From Pyrinomonadaceae bacterium (lineage in GTDB: Bacteria; Acidobacteriota; Blastocatellia; Pyrinomonadales; Pyrinomonadaceae), in contig JAIBCA010000088.1 of the NCBI GenBank assembly GCA_019694345.1, positions 1-64,000 on the forward strand: a stretch of DNA of 64,000 nucleotides, written 5' to 3'. Shown here one piece after another: positions 26,489 to 36,529 of the stretch. The translations under genes were made by a program, and so were the position numbers. A model generated the notes under the pieces. The model ran no database searches, was not told where the DNA came from, and was given only the letters and a program-made list of their open reading frames with translations. Each line of letters starts with the position of its first letter. The stretch's first letter is position 1.

Positions 26489-27040
26489 TTAGATTTCTTC
26501 AACCGTTATCTCAGAATTGGTATAAATACAGATCTCGCCGGCGATCCGCAGGCTTTCTTCGGCGATCTCGCGGGCTGACAGCGGAGTATGCCTGATCAGG
26601 GCTCGAGCGGCCGCGAGGGCGTACATACTGCCGGAACCGACCGCGAGCAGTCCGTCGTCGGACGAAATGACATCGCCTTTCCCCGAGATCAGGAAAGCGT
26701 CAGCCGCATCGGCGACTATTAATAGAGCCTCAAGATTGCGAAGGTATTTATCGGTACGCCAATCCTTGCTGAGTTCGATAGCGGCACGCTCAAGCTGCCC
26801 TTGAAATTGCTCAAGCTTGGTCTCGAAACGGGCAAGCAGCGAAAACGCGTCGGCGGTTGAACCCGCAAATCCCGTCAGGATCTTGCCGTTAAGTAGGCGA
26901 CGGACTTTTCTGGCATTGCCCTTGATAACGGTCTCGCCGAGCGTGACCTGGCCATCGCCGGCCATTGCGACACGTCCGTCGCGGCGTACAAGCAGGACGG
27001 TTGTGGAACGAATACGCGATTGGTCTGGATTATTCATCAA
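26489..27040 (-). CDS. hslV: HslV protease subunit with a short propeptide
   Basis: The 183-residue N-terminal-nucleophile threonine peptidase matches HslV across its length ([41 protein letters not shown]-like C-terminus). The catalytic Thr is in STTVLLVRR, preceded by about 12 residues, so a propeptide must be removed; in E. coli only the Met precedes Thr. Start is either of the two tandem ATGs (27040 or 27037). It forms dodecamers capped by HslU and heads the five-gene operon ending at transaldolase. Confidence 0.96.
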   Translation of the reverse strand: MMNNPDQSRIRSTTVLLVRRDGRVAMAGDGQVTLGETVIKGNARKVRRLLNGKILTGFAGSTADAFSLLARFETKLEQFQGQLERAAIELSKDWRTDKYLRNLEALLIVADAADAFLISGKGDVISSDDGLLAVGSGSMYALAAARALIRHTPLSAREIAEESLRIAGEICIYTNSEITVEEI

Positions 27041-27116
27041 ACCTCAATGATAAGTGTTTAATTTCAAATGCTCAAATTGACATCATTGGTGTATTTGATT
27101 GAACATTGAAGAGTTT

Positions 27117-27875
27117 ATGAGTGGTCGTCCAAAGATCGGCATTACGATGCGGCTCGAGATCGAAACCAGGCGTTTCTATCTCGGGCGAGACTATTCCGAG
27201 GCGATCGTGTCGGCGGGCGGCGATGCGGTGCACATCGGCCTTATTCCGGACAAAGAATACATTGAATCGACCCTGAATGGCCTGGACGGTATATTGCTGC
27301 CTGGGAGCGACACGGACGTCGATCCGCACTTCTACGGCGAAGAACCGCACCGAAACCTAAAAAGAGTTGTGCCGGAAAAGGACGAAACCGACCGAATGGT
27401 GATAAATGCAGCTGAGAAACTACATTTACCCATCCTTGCTATCTGTTACGGAATGCAGGCACTTAATGTTGCACGCGGCGGCAGCTTGGTACAGGACATC
27501 GATTCGCAGATCGTCGATCCGGTGAAGCACGAACAGGGTATTCCGCTGGCTCGCGGTTCGCACACGATAACTTACTCGCCGAACTGGCTCTTATCGGATG
27601 CCGCCGATGACATCTCCAGGAGTTCGGCGGTCCGCGTGAACTCGCACCACCATCAGGCGGTCGGGCGGGTCGGAGGGTCGCTAGAGGCGGTGGCGTTCGC
27701 GGCGGACGGCGTGATCGAGAGCATCCAGGATACAAGGGGCGGTCGAATGGTGCTGGGGGTGCAATGGCATCCGGAGTTGTCCTGGGCGGACGACCGACTG
27801 TCTCGAACGATCTTTGAGCGTTTTGTAGCAAATTGTGCCGAAACGAGGGGCCAGCGTGCATCGGGCCCGGCATGA
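27117..27875 (+). CDS. peptidase C26 / gamma-glutamyl-gamma-aminobutyrate hydrolase-like
   Basis: This class-I glutamine amidotransferase-fold hydrolase has its nucleophile Cys in LAICYGMQALN and the catalytic His in GVQWHPEL. The oxyanion region is GILLPGSDTDVDP, and VNSHHHQAV is typical of the PuuD family. PuuD cleaves gamma-glutamyl-GABA in putrescine breakdown, but no other Puu genes are here, so the substrate is uncertain. I use ATG 27117 (252 residues, GAAGAG upstream) instead of the in-frame TTG at 27099. Confidence 0.9.
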   Translation: MSGRPKIGITMRLEIETRRFYLGRDYSEAIVSAGGDAVHIGLIPDKEYIESTLNGLDGILLPGSDTDVDPHFYGEEPHRNLKRVVPEKDETDRMVINAAEKLHLPILAICYGMQALNVARGGSLVQDIDSQIVDPVKHEQGIPLARGSHTITYSPNWLLSDAADDISRSSAVRVNSHHHQAVGRVGGSLEAVAFAADGVIESIQDTRGGRMVLGVQWHPELSWADDRLSRTIFERFVANCAETRGQRASGPA

Positions 27876-27996
27876 TGCGGCATCACTTTAACAAGTCCCG
27901 TAAGCATTGTTTATTCTGGATGTTACAGGCGGAACTTAAGGTTACATATTAATACGTTGGCTGGCGAAAGGCCGAAAGCGGCGTTTTTAGAAATTG

Positions 27997-28377
27997 ATGG
28001 ACAATCCAATAGTGATCGGAATTTTATCCTGGTTCATCCCCGGCGGCGGGCACTTGATCCAAAAGCGTTTGAAACGGGGCATTATCATTGCCGCGGTGAT
28101 ATGGACTCTCTTTATCATCGCCGTGCTGAGCGGCGGGTCGCATTATCCCGGATTCGAATTCAAGGACGGGGCGCTTTTGTACCTGCTTAACTCGTTTGCG
28201 AGGCTCGGAAACGGCCTGGGTGCCGTGATCAGCTGGATCGTCGCTTCGCGTCCGGCCCCCAATGTTGCGGCGCTTGCAACGTTCGAATACGGCGGAAGAT
28301 TTCTCGAGGTGGCCGGACTTCTCAATTTTCTTGCAGTACTTGACGCGGTGGACATTTCGTTGGGGAGGAAAAAATGA
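27997..28377 (+). CDS. small membrane protein (DUF6677-like)
   Basis: The 126-residue protein opens with a short N-terminal motif (VIGILSWFIPGGGHLIQKR) followed by a hydrophobic helix (about 27-44) and two further apolar stretches (about 70-85 and 104-118). The 'PGGGHL..K...RG' pattern resembles a small family of TM2/DUF6677-type proteins of unknown function, and I recall similar proteins in acidobacteria. It overlaps the next small gene by 4 bp (ATGA), so the two are probably translated together. Confidence 0.75.
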   Translation: MDNPIVIGILSWFIPGGGHLIQKRLKRGIIIAAVIWTLFIIAVLSGGSHYPGFEFKDGALLYLLNSFARLGNGLGAVISWIVASRPAPNVAALATFEYGGRFLEVAGLLNFLAVLDAVDISLGRKK

Positions 28378-28544
28378 TCCATTTTCTGTATCTTGTCGCA
28401 TTTGCATTCCTTGTTTCGGTCGCTTTTGGCGTCTTTTCTGACGGTACGAACCGAGATCGCGTCATTTATGCCGGCAAGACGTTCCTCCAATTTGTCGTAG
28501 TAAGTCTTGTCTTAGCCTGGATATTGTATTTTATCCCTTGGTGA
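28374..28544 (+). CDS. 56-residue two-helix membrane protein
   Basis: ATG 28374 overlaps the preceding stop codon as ATGA and has a strong ribosome-binding site (GGGGAGGA, five A's before the start). The peptide has two hydrophobic helices (about 3-19 and 39-55) joined by a charged loop (SDGTNRDRVIYAGKT) and ends IPW. It lies 4 bp before recO. Tight spacing and a strong binding site make it a real gene despite its length. I do not recognise the family; a helper subunit of the preceding membrane protein is possible. Confidence 0.7.
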   Translation: MIHFLYLVAFAFLVSVAFGVFSDGTNRDRVIYAGKTFLQFVVVSLVLAWILYFIPW

Positions 28545-28548
28545 TCAG

Positions 28549-29307
28549 ATGGCTTTGATCGAAACCGAAAGCCTGGTCCTGAAATGCTATAGCCTTGCCG
28601 AAGCCGACAAGATCGTAGTGCTCTTTACGCAGGATCACGGGATCGTGCGAGCCGTTGCGAAAGGAGCAAAGCGGCTGAAAAGCAAGTTCGGGAGCGGGCT
28701 TGAGCCATTTTCGGTGGTTCGCATCACGTACTTTGAAAAAGAGGTCGTCGAACTGGTGTCAGTGCAGAAGATCGAGCTACTGCGGTCGTATTTTGCGGCT
28801 GCCAGTGACCCCGAGTTCCTGAACAAGTTCTCATATCTTGCCGATCTGCTGGCCGCCCTTTTACCGCCACATGATCCGAACGAGACCATTTACCGGATGG
28901 TCAAGGCATGTCTCAATACGGCCGAGGCAGATGGTTCGGGCCTGACAGCCATCGGAGTGTACTTTGAATTGTGGCTGCTTCGGTTGAACGGTTTGCTGCC
29001 TGATTGGAGCCGCTGCAGCGATTGCCGGCGTGAATTTCGAGAGTCCGACGTCGCAGATGTTACCGCTAATTTCCATCTGCTATGTTCGAACTGCCGGAGG
29101 GCGGCGTCCGGCCGCCCGATTGACGAACGCCATCGGGCGATATACGCGGCGGTCCTGCGGTTGTCGCCGGACCAGTTCGCCGGAATTCATGGAAATGACC
29201 GCTCGCATCTGATCGAGCTGTCAAATGTTTTGAAACGGATAATCTCGCAGGCGATAGGTCGCGAGATCGCAGGCGAGCGGTCATTCTCAACCTTTAACGC
29301 ACGGTAA
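28549..29307 (+). CDS. recO: DNA repair protein RecO
   Basis: The 252-residue protein has the N-terminal OB fold (ESLVLKCYSLAEADKIVVLFT, then GAKRLKSKFGSGLEPF) and the C-terminal helical domain with a zinc-finger of Cys156, Cys159, Cys179 and Cys182. RecO loads RecA on SSB-coated single-stranded DNA with RecR. It abuts the next gene: its TAA is directly followed by the ATG of lptFG. Confidence 0.95.
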   Translation: MALIETESLVLKCYSLAEADKIVVLFTQDHGIVRAVAKGAKRLKSKFGSGLEPFSVVRITYFEKEVVELVSVQKIELLRSYFAAASDPEFLNKFSYLADLLAALLPPHDPNETIYRMVKACLNTAEADGSGLTAIGVYFELWLLRLNGLLPDWSRCSDCRREFRESDVADVTANFHLLCSNCRRAASGRPIDERHRAIYAAVLRLSPDQFAGIHGNDRSHLIELSNVLKRIISQAIGREIAGERSFSTFNAR

Positions 29308-31854
29308 ATGAAGCAAATAGGGCGACTTATCTCAAGATACCTGGTACAGGCCATATTGCCTTACTTCGTATTTTCGTGGCTTGTCCTAAGCGTCATTTTG
29401 TTTGTCCAACAGGCAGGCCGGTTCTCGGATATCTTTTTCAATGCTAACATCCCGGTCAATCTGATCTGGCAATTGACCGTGGCCCTGGTTCCGAACGTGA
29501 TCGCCTTTACATGTCCGATGGCGATGCTCGTCGGCACCATCATCGGCCTGTCTAAAATGCAGGGTGACAGCGAATTGACTGCGATCAGGGCAGCCGGCGT
29601 CGGAAATCTGCAGGTGGTCGTTCCGATCGTAATACTCGGGATCGCTCTCTCGATCTTTGCCTTTGTCGTCAATATTCGAGGTGTGCCGATGGCCGCCGCA
29701 CTGGTCCGTAGCGTTGCGTTGCAAACGTCGATCAGAAAGCTCGAGTCACCGATCGAGCCGGGTGTTTTCAACTCAGAAGTTGCCGGCTATACGATCTACG
29801 TCAAAGATGGCGACCTCGAAGCGGGAACATGGAAGAGCCTTTTTATTTTCCAAAAGCAGCCCGGTTCGGGTGATATGCGTCTGATAACGTCACGCGAGGG
29901 CCGTATCGACGTTTCCGGGCAATTGTCGGAACTCGTCTTGCAGAATGCGACGGTAACGACCATCCCGGGTGATACGCTGGCCGGAAAATTTGCTTCGGAG
30001 AATATCGGCGAGGTCAGACTGGCCATTCGCACCAAGAGAAGCGAGTTGATCGAGCGACTGAGCGGGTCGAACAGTACGCCGGAAGAACTAGGGTTGGCCG
30101 AACTCTCAGAATACGCAAAAGGCAAAGAAGGGAAGGACCGGATCGAAGCCGAACTTCTGTGGCAGCGGAGGATCATTCTTTCGATCTCGCCCCTGATATT
30201 TTGTTTGCTCGGAACTGCGATGGTGCTTCGATTCAATAGGAGCGGCCGAGGTTTTGGGGTATTTCTCTCGATCCTCGGACTTTTGGGTTTCTACTTGTTG
30301 GCATTTTCCGGGGAGCAATTGGCACGGACCGGGAGGATCTCGGTTTTGGCCGCCGGTTTGATGCCGGTCGTAGGAAGCGGGATCGCTATTGCCTGGCTGA
30401 GCCTGTCGCGACGGTTAAACTACCTCAGCGGTTGGGGAGAGCGGATCGCCGGCGTCTGGCACTCGGTATTCAGGCCGAAAGAAAAGCTCCAGTCGCGAAA
30501 TCTGTTTGTTGATATAACCACCGGCTTGGGGGATTTTGACCTATTGGTCAACCTCGTACGCTATTTTGTGCTTACCGTCATATTCCTTTTGATCATTTCA
30601 ACCGTTTTTACGGCTTTTGAACTGTGGCGGTTCGCCGGTGTAATCGATGGCGGGGTTTGGCTGCTGACAAAATACCTTTTCTATCTGGCGCCGTTTTTGT
30701 ACCTGTACTTTGCACCGTCAGCCGCGATGGTTGCCACGCTCGCGACCTATGTGATCAAGTCGAGGCAAAACGAGATCGTTACCTGGATCTCCGCCGGCAA
30801 AAGCGCGTATCGGCTGCTTGCTCCGTGTTTTGTGCTAATGATCCTTTTGGGCGGGATCAACTGGGTGATCCAGGAGAAGGTCGCTCCGATTTCTAACCAG
30901 GTACAGGACTCGTTCCGAAATCAGATCAGAAAAGGGCCGCTGCAGCAGGGTGCGGGTGGAAGGTACTGGGTTGCCAGCGGCAGCCGTATCTACTCGTTCG
31001 AGGTGCCTCCCGGGCCGGCCGGTCGAGTTGCAGTCAATGATCGCTCGAAACATAATTCTGCGTCCGATAACGAAATAGCGTTTGATGTAGGGGAGCGAGC
31101 ACGGGGAAATGGACGTCATAATCATGGCGGTCACCGAGATCGGGCCGCGTCTGATAACGCAAAAGTGTCGTTTGGTGCAGTCCTTGCGGTCGGTGGACGG
31201 CTAGCGGCATTCGCCGCTCCGGGGACCTCGGCGCTCGCACTGTTTTACAGTGCGTCTGATAACGAGAAAGCTGCCCCGCAATGCTCGAAGGGGTGCGCGT
31301 CCGACTTGGTGGTTTATGAATTTTCCGGCGACCAAACGAAATTGCAAACTGTGTACCACGCCGAAAAGGGCGAGTACACGCAGGGAAGTGTCCGGCTCTT
31401 GGGCAGGGTCGATCGCTTAGACGTCGGCGATGGCCGGATCTCTAAGCAAGAGACGGGTACGCTTGACCTTGCGGATGAGCAAAATCCATTCAATGAGATA
31501 ATCGCCAAACCGAGTCACATGACATCGGCCGAGATCTCAGAACGTATCAAGACGAGCGAATCTGATGTTGAATCGCGAAGCTTTTCGGTAGCGCTGCAAA
31601 AACGCTATTCTTCGCTGCTTTTGCCATTCGTGATCGCTCTCTTCACAGCTCCATTTTCGCTTTCGCTTAGCCGAAAGGGAAAGGTTATCACGGTTGGCTA
31701 TGCTGTCGGGCTTTGGCTACTTTATACAGGAACCACAAGCATTTTTGAACAGATGGGAATGAACGGCGTGCTGAGCCCCGCGATCGCCATTTGGAGCCCG
31801 ATCGTGATGTTTTCGATGCTTGGTGTATATCTGGTCGCAAGGGTCCGGACGTAG
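29308..31854 (+). CDS. fused LptF-LptG-type LPS-export permease with an in-frame insertion
   Basis: Two complete YjgP/YjgQ permease units lie in one 848-residue chain. The first spans about 1-360 (six helices around a periplasmic beta-jellyroll at about 105-250). The second spans about 395-848 (helices near 410-505 and 770-848). LptF and LptG are normally separate and form the LptB2FG transporter that extracts LPS from the inner membrane; here one polypeptide could supply both. In the second jellyroll, between RIYSFEVPPG and LVVYEFSGDQTKLQ, about 80-90 extra residues appear (about 581-667). They have repeated ASDN(E/A) units and atypical composition, coming from DNA repeats described separately. 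There is no frameshift. The gene begins directly after recO. Confidence 0.9.
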   Translation: MKQIGRLISRYLVQAILPYFVFSWLVLSVILFVQQAGRFSDIFFNANIPVNLIWQLTVALVPNVIAFTCPMAMLVGTIIGLSKMQGDSELTAIRAAGVGNLQVVVPIVILGIALSIFAFVVNIRGVPMAAALVRSVALQTSIRKLESPIEPGVFNSEVAGYTIYVKDGDLEAGTWKSLFIFQKQPGSGDMRLITSREGRIDVSGQLSELVLQNATVTTIPGDTLAGKFASENIGEVRLAIRTKRSELIERLSGSNSTPEELGLAELSEYAKGKEGKDRIEAELLWQRRIILSISPLIFCLLGTAMVLRFNRSGRGFGVFLSILGLLGFYLLAFSGEQLARTGRISVLAAGLMPVVGSGIAIAWLSLSRRLNYLSGWGERIAGVWHSVFRPKEKLQSRNLFVDITTGLGDFDLLVNLVRYFVLTVIFLLIISTVFTAFELWRFAGVIDGGVWLLTKYLFYLAPFLYLYFAPSAAMVATLATYVIKSRQNEIVTWISAGKSAYRLLAPCFVLMILLGGINWVIQEKVAPISNQVQDSFRNQIRKGPLQQGAGGRYWVASGSRIYSFEVPPGPAGRVAVNDRSKHNSASDNEIAFDVGERARGNGRHNHGGHRDRAASDNAKVSFGAVLAVGGRLAAFAAPGTSALALFYSASDNEKAAPQCSKGCASDLVVYEFSGDQTKLQTVYHAEKGEYTQGSVRLLGRVDRLDVGDGRISKQETGTLDLADEQNPFNEIIAKPSHMTSAEISERIKTSESDVESRSFSVALQKRYSSLLLPFVIALFTAPFSLSLSRKGKVITVGYAVGLWLLYTGTTSIFEQMGMNGVLSPAIAIWSPIVMFSMLGVYLVARVRT
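31059..31298 (+). repeat. repeat-derived in-frame insertion in lptFG (three or four GCGTCYGATAACG units)
   Basis: TGCGTCCGATAACG (31059-31072), GCGTCTGATAACG (31147-31159) and TGCGTCTGATAACG (31251-31264) occur in the same reading frame, and a decayed copy GCGTCCGAC lies at about 31297. The first two units also share sequence after the core (GATAACG-AA-AG-CGTTTG-TG-AG). A perfect seven-base stem GCACTGT/ACAGTGC lies directly before the third core. The segment corresponds exactly to the extra stretch in the second LptG-like jellyroll. It resembles, in principle, the palindromic elements that insert in-frame in Rickettsia genes; identity as a mobile repeat is inferred. Confidence 0.6.
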
Positions 31855-31876
31855 AAGAATACGGAGTTAAAAAAGA

Positions 31877-31904
31877 AAAGAGCCTGGCATTGACCAGGCT
31901 CTTT
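31877..31904. terminator. bidirectional intrinsic terminator between lptFG and ahcY
   Basis: AAAGAGCCTGG (31877-31887) pairs perfectly with CCAGGCTCTTT (31894-31904) around a six-base loop. The stem's own A/T ends and the A-rich flank on the left (T-rich on the minus strand) suit termination from both convergent genes. Confidence 0.85.
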
Positions 31905-31929
31905 CGCTTACCAAAAAAGAGATAGGGAA

Positions 31930-34369
<2,440 letters not shown>

Positions 34370-34709
34370 TTGTTTACGTAACTCCTTTTATCGGGTTGTA
34401 TTAATTGGAATCTGCTTTAGATAACAAAACAATAAGTGTATCGCCTAAGGCTGCCGCTGTCAAAGTAACAGCGGTGCGTGACGTCGACGATGTCAATACA
34501 ACAATGAAGTATCGCATAAAGGTCGAACGCGGATCCCGGGCAATTAGTCATAGCTGCATGAAAAGTTGCATGAAGCGGTCGGTCATGAGCCGATCGGGGG
34601 GAACTCGGCCAAAGGCTTACCCAGGCGGGATCTGAACGACGGCAATAATATCCGTTGCGTCTGATAATAGAGATTATGTAATACACCCGGCGGGCGGCCC
34701 GACGATCCG
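34370..34709 (-). promoter_or_regulatory. 340-bp gene-free leader upstream of metK, probably structured
   Basis: This is the only stretch over 300 bases without a convincing gene. On the minus strand it holds a perfect seven-base stem CCGCTGT/ACAGCGG (plus-strand 34454-34474), a short GCCTTAGGC palindrome beside it, a GCCGA/TCGGC stem near 34575-34600 and direct repeats of TGCATGAA (34555-34575). A copy of the TGCGTCTGATAA repeat lies at 34656-34667. A Cys-rich open frame (MTNCPGSAFDLYAILHCC...) spans part of it but lacks a ribosome-binding site. I find no match to the SAM-I, SAM-II or SAH riboswitch consensus as I know them. A methyl-cycle regulatory leader is inferred from position only. 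Confidence 0.45.
34656..34667 (+). repeat. TGCGTCTGATAA repeat copy in the metK leader
   Basis: Twelve bases identical to the core of the units inserted in lptFG (31251-31262). The downstream sequence differs (TAGAGATTATG instead of CGAGAAAG). A 14-base exact copy, TGCGTCTGATAACG, also lies at 29876-29889 inside the first half of lptFG in another reading frame. Confidence 0.5.
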
Positions 34710-35201
34710 TTAGCCGATCAATTCAGGCCAATCCTCACCGGGCGTCTGCTCGTCGTCATCGATATTGTCATTTTGCGGGCTCGAAGCGGCGGAGAGGTCA
34801 AGTACCCGCTGCTCGACAAATATCGGGCAATCCAGTCGCAGAGCCAGAGCGATCGCGTCGGATGGACGTGCATCAAGAAAGACCGCGTCACCCTTTTTGT
34901 CCAAAAGCTCGATACGGGCGTAGAAAGTATTTTCGGAAAGATCCGTCACCACGACGCTTGACGCAAGGAGCCCGCATTCGATTATCACATTCCGCAAGAG
35001 GTCATGTGTCATCGGGCGTTGCGGCACGATCTTTTCGATCTCGAGAGCGATCGCGTTGGCCTCGAAGGCTCCAACCCAGATCGGAAGCACGGCCTCGCTC
35101 TCGACGCCCTTAAGCACGACGATCGGTGTGTTTGTGTTGGGATCCATTATCAGGGCCCCGATCTTGACCTCGACCATTTTTGGGTCGGACTGCATATTCA
35201 T
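34710..35201 (-). CDS. bifunctional nuclease-family protein (DUF151)
   Basis: The 163-residue protein matches the BFN/DUF151 domain: VEVKIGALIMDPNTNTPIVVL, LPIWVGAFEANAIALE, MTHDLLRNVI and the strongly conserved DARPSDAIALALRLDCPIFV. Relatives in plants show DNase and RNase activity; the bacterial role is unproven. The C-terminus is an acidic disordered tail. Its ATG overlaps the miaB stop (ATGA), so the two are translationally coupled; a second ATG at 35195 is also possible. Confidence 0.9.
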   Translation of the reverse strand: MNMQSDPKMVEVKIGALIMDPNTNTPIVVLKGVESEAVLPIWVGAFEANAIALEIEKIVPQRPMTHDLLRNVIIECGLLASSVVVTDLSENTFYARIELLDKKGDAVFLDARPSDAIALALRLDCPIFVEQRVLDLSAASSPQNDNIDDDEQTPGEDWPELIG

Positions 35202-36526
35202 CTTAGAGTTTCGCCGAACAATGAATTCGCCTTGATCTGTGTAATGCGAACGTCCACGACCTGTCCGATCATTCCGGGGTCGCCGACAAAATTGACGAGC
35301 TTTTGACAGGTGGAGTGGCCGGTAAGCCCGCCTTCCGTACGAGTCGAGGTCCGCTCGACCAAGACCTTAAGCACTTTATTAAGATACCGCTGCAACCTAA
35401 TGTGCTGTATACGTTTCTGGGCTCGTTCGAGCTCGATGAAGCGCCTTGTTTTCTCGTCGGCACTGACGTCGTCGACCATTTCAAATGCCGGCGTACCGGG
35501 CCTCGGCGAGTACTTGAAAATGTACGCGCTGTCGAAGCCGCAATATTCGACCATTCTTACAGACTCCTGAAAATCCTTTTCTGTCTCACCGGGAAACCCG
35601 ACGATAATATCTGTTGTCAGCGCGATGTCTTTGCTCGAAGACCGCAATCGATCGATCTTTTTAAGATATTTTTCGATGGTATGGCCGCGTTTCATTGCCG
35701 CGAGCACCTTTGAACTCCCGGACTGGACTGGCAAATGGACCCAATTGCAAAGGTTTTCGTGTGATTCGATAGCATCCACTATGTCGTCATTGAAATCGCG
35801 AGGGAACGAGGTCGTGAATTTTACCCTTTCGATCCCGGTGGCTGCAACGGCCCGCAATAGTTTTGAGAAGGCCGACTTCCCTTCAAATCCTTCGAGTCCT
35901 GAATCGCTCTCAGGCCTGTAACTGTTGACATTTTGGCCGATCAAATGGACTTCTCTGACGCCATTGCGTCGTAATTCAAGCACCTGCCTGACGATCTCCG
36001 AAGCCAGGAGGCTCCGCTCGCGGCCCCTCGAAAATGGGACGATACAGTAGGTGCAAAATTTGTTACACCCCTCGATAATCGGCAAAAAAGCTATGTATGG
36101 AGAATGGCGATGCTTGTCGGCGACTGTCCAGTCGTAATTGGCTTCGCGGTCGCCCAGGTCGACGATTGCATCGTCCGTGGAAAGCGTCTTCGCGATGGCG
36201 TCAGCGACACGGCCGACAGCTTGAGTGCCAAGCACGAAGTCCACACCCTCGATCTTCGAGAAGAGCGTTTCACCCTCAAGCTGGGCGACACAGCCCATCA
36301 CGCCGACGATCGGTTTGGGGCGATCCGCATGGCGCAAATGGCCAACGCGAGTGTAAAGTTTCTGTTCCGCTTTTTCGCGAACTGAGCAGGTATTGAAGAT
36401 AACTACGTCGGCATCATCCTCGATCTCCGTCATTTCGTAACCTCGGTTAGCAAGCGTCGTCGAGATCCGTTCTGAATCAGAGACGTTCATTTGACAGCCG
36501 TAGGTTTCGAGATAAACTTTTTTCAT
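35198..36526 (-). CDS. miaB: tRNA-2-methylthio-N6-dimethylallyladenosine synthase MiaB
   Basis: This radical-SAM methylthiotransferase converts i6A37 to ms2i6A37 in tRNAs reading U-starting codons. The 442-residue chain starts YLETYGCQMNVSDSER (first Cys of the N-terminal cluster) and has VVIFNTCSVREKAEQK, MGCVAQ, the radical-SAM triad in CNKFCTYCIVPFSRGRE and a C-terminal TRAM domain (VLVERTSTRTEGGLTGHST). Its start codon lies only 3 bp from the divergent dnaE start, and no Shine-Dalgarno sequence is visible. Confidence 0.96.
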   Translation of the reverse strand: MKKVYLETYGCQMNVSDSERISTTLANRGYEMTEIEDDADVVIFNTCSVREKAEQKLYTRVGHLRHADRPKPIVGVMGCVAQLEGETLFSKIEGVDFVLGTQAVGRVADAIAKTLSTDDAIVDLGDREANYDWTVADKHRHSPYIAFLPIIEGCNKFCTYCIVPFSRGRERSLLASEIVRQVLELRRNGVREVHLIGQNVNSYRPESDSGLEGFEGKSAFSKLLRAVAATGIERVKFTTSFPRDFNDDIVDAIESHENLCNWVHLPVQSGSSKVLAAMKRGHTIEKYLKKIDRLRSSSKDIALTTDIIVGFPGETEKDFQESVRMVEYCGFDSAYIFKYSPRPGTPAFEMVDDVSADEKTRRFIELERAQKRIQHIRLQRYLNKVLKVLVERTSTRTEGGLTGHSTCQKLVNFVGDPGMIGQVVDVRITQIKANSLFGETLR

Positions 36527-36529
36527 AAC

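Noticed and set aside
34405-34686. Overlapping plus and minus open frames in the metK leader
   Set aside because: Neither has a ribosome-binding site or a recognisable domain. The interval is better explained as a regulatory leader. The Cys-rich minus frame is kept only as a remark.
34370-34709. Known SAM or SAH riboswitch
   Set aside because: I searched by eye for the conserved cores of SAM-I, SAM-II and SAH elements and found none, so no named riboswitch is called.
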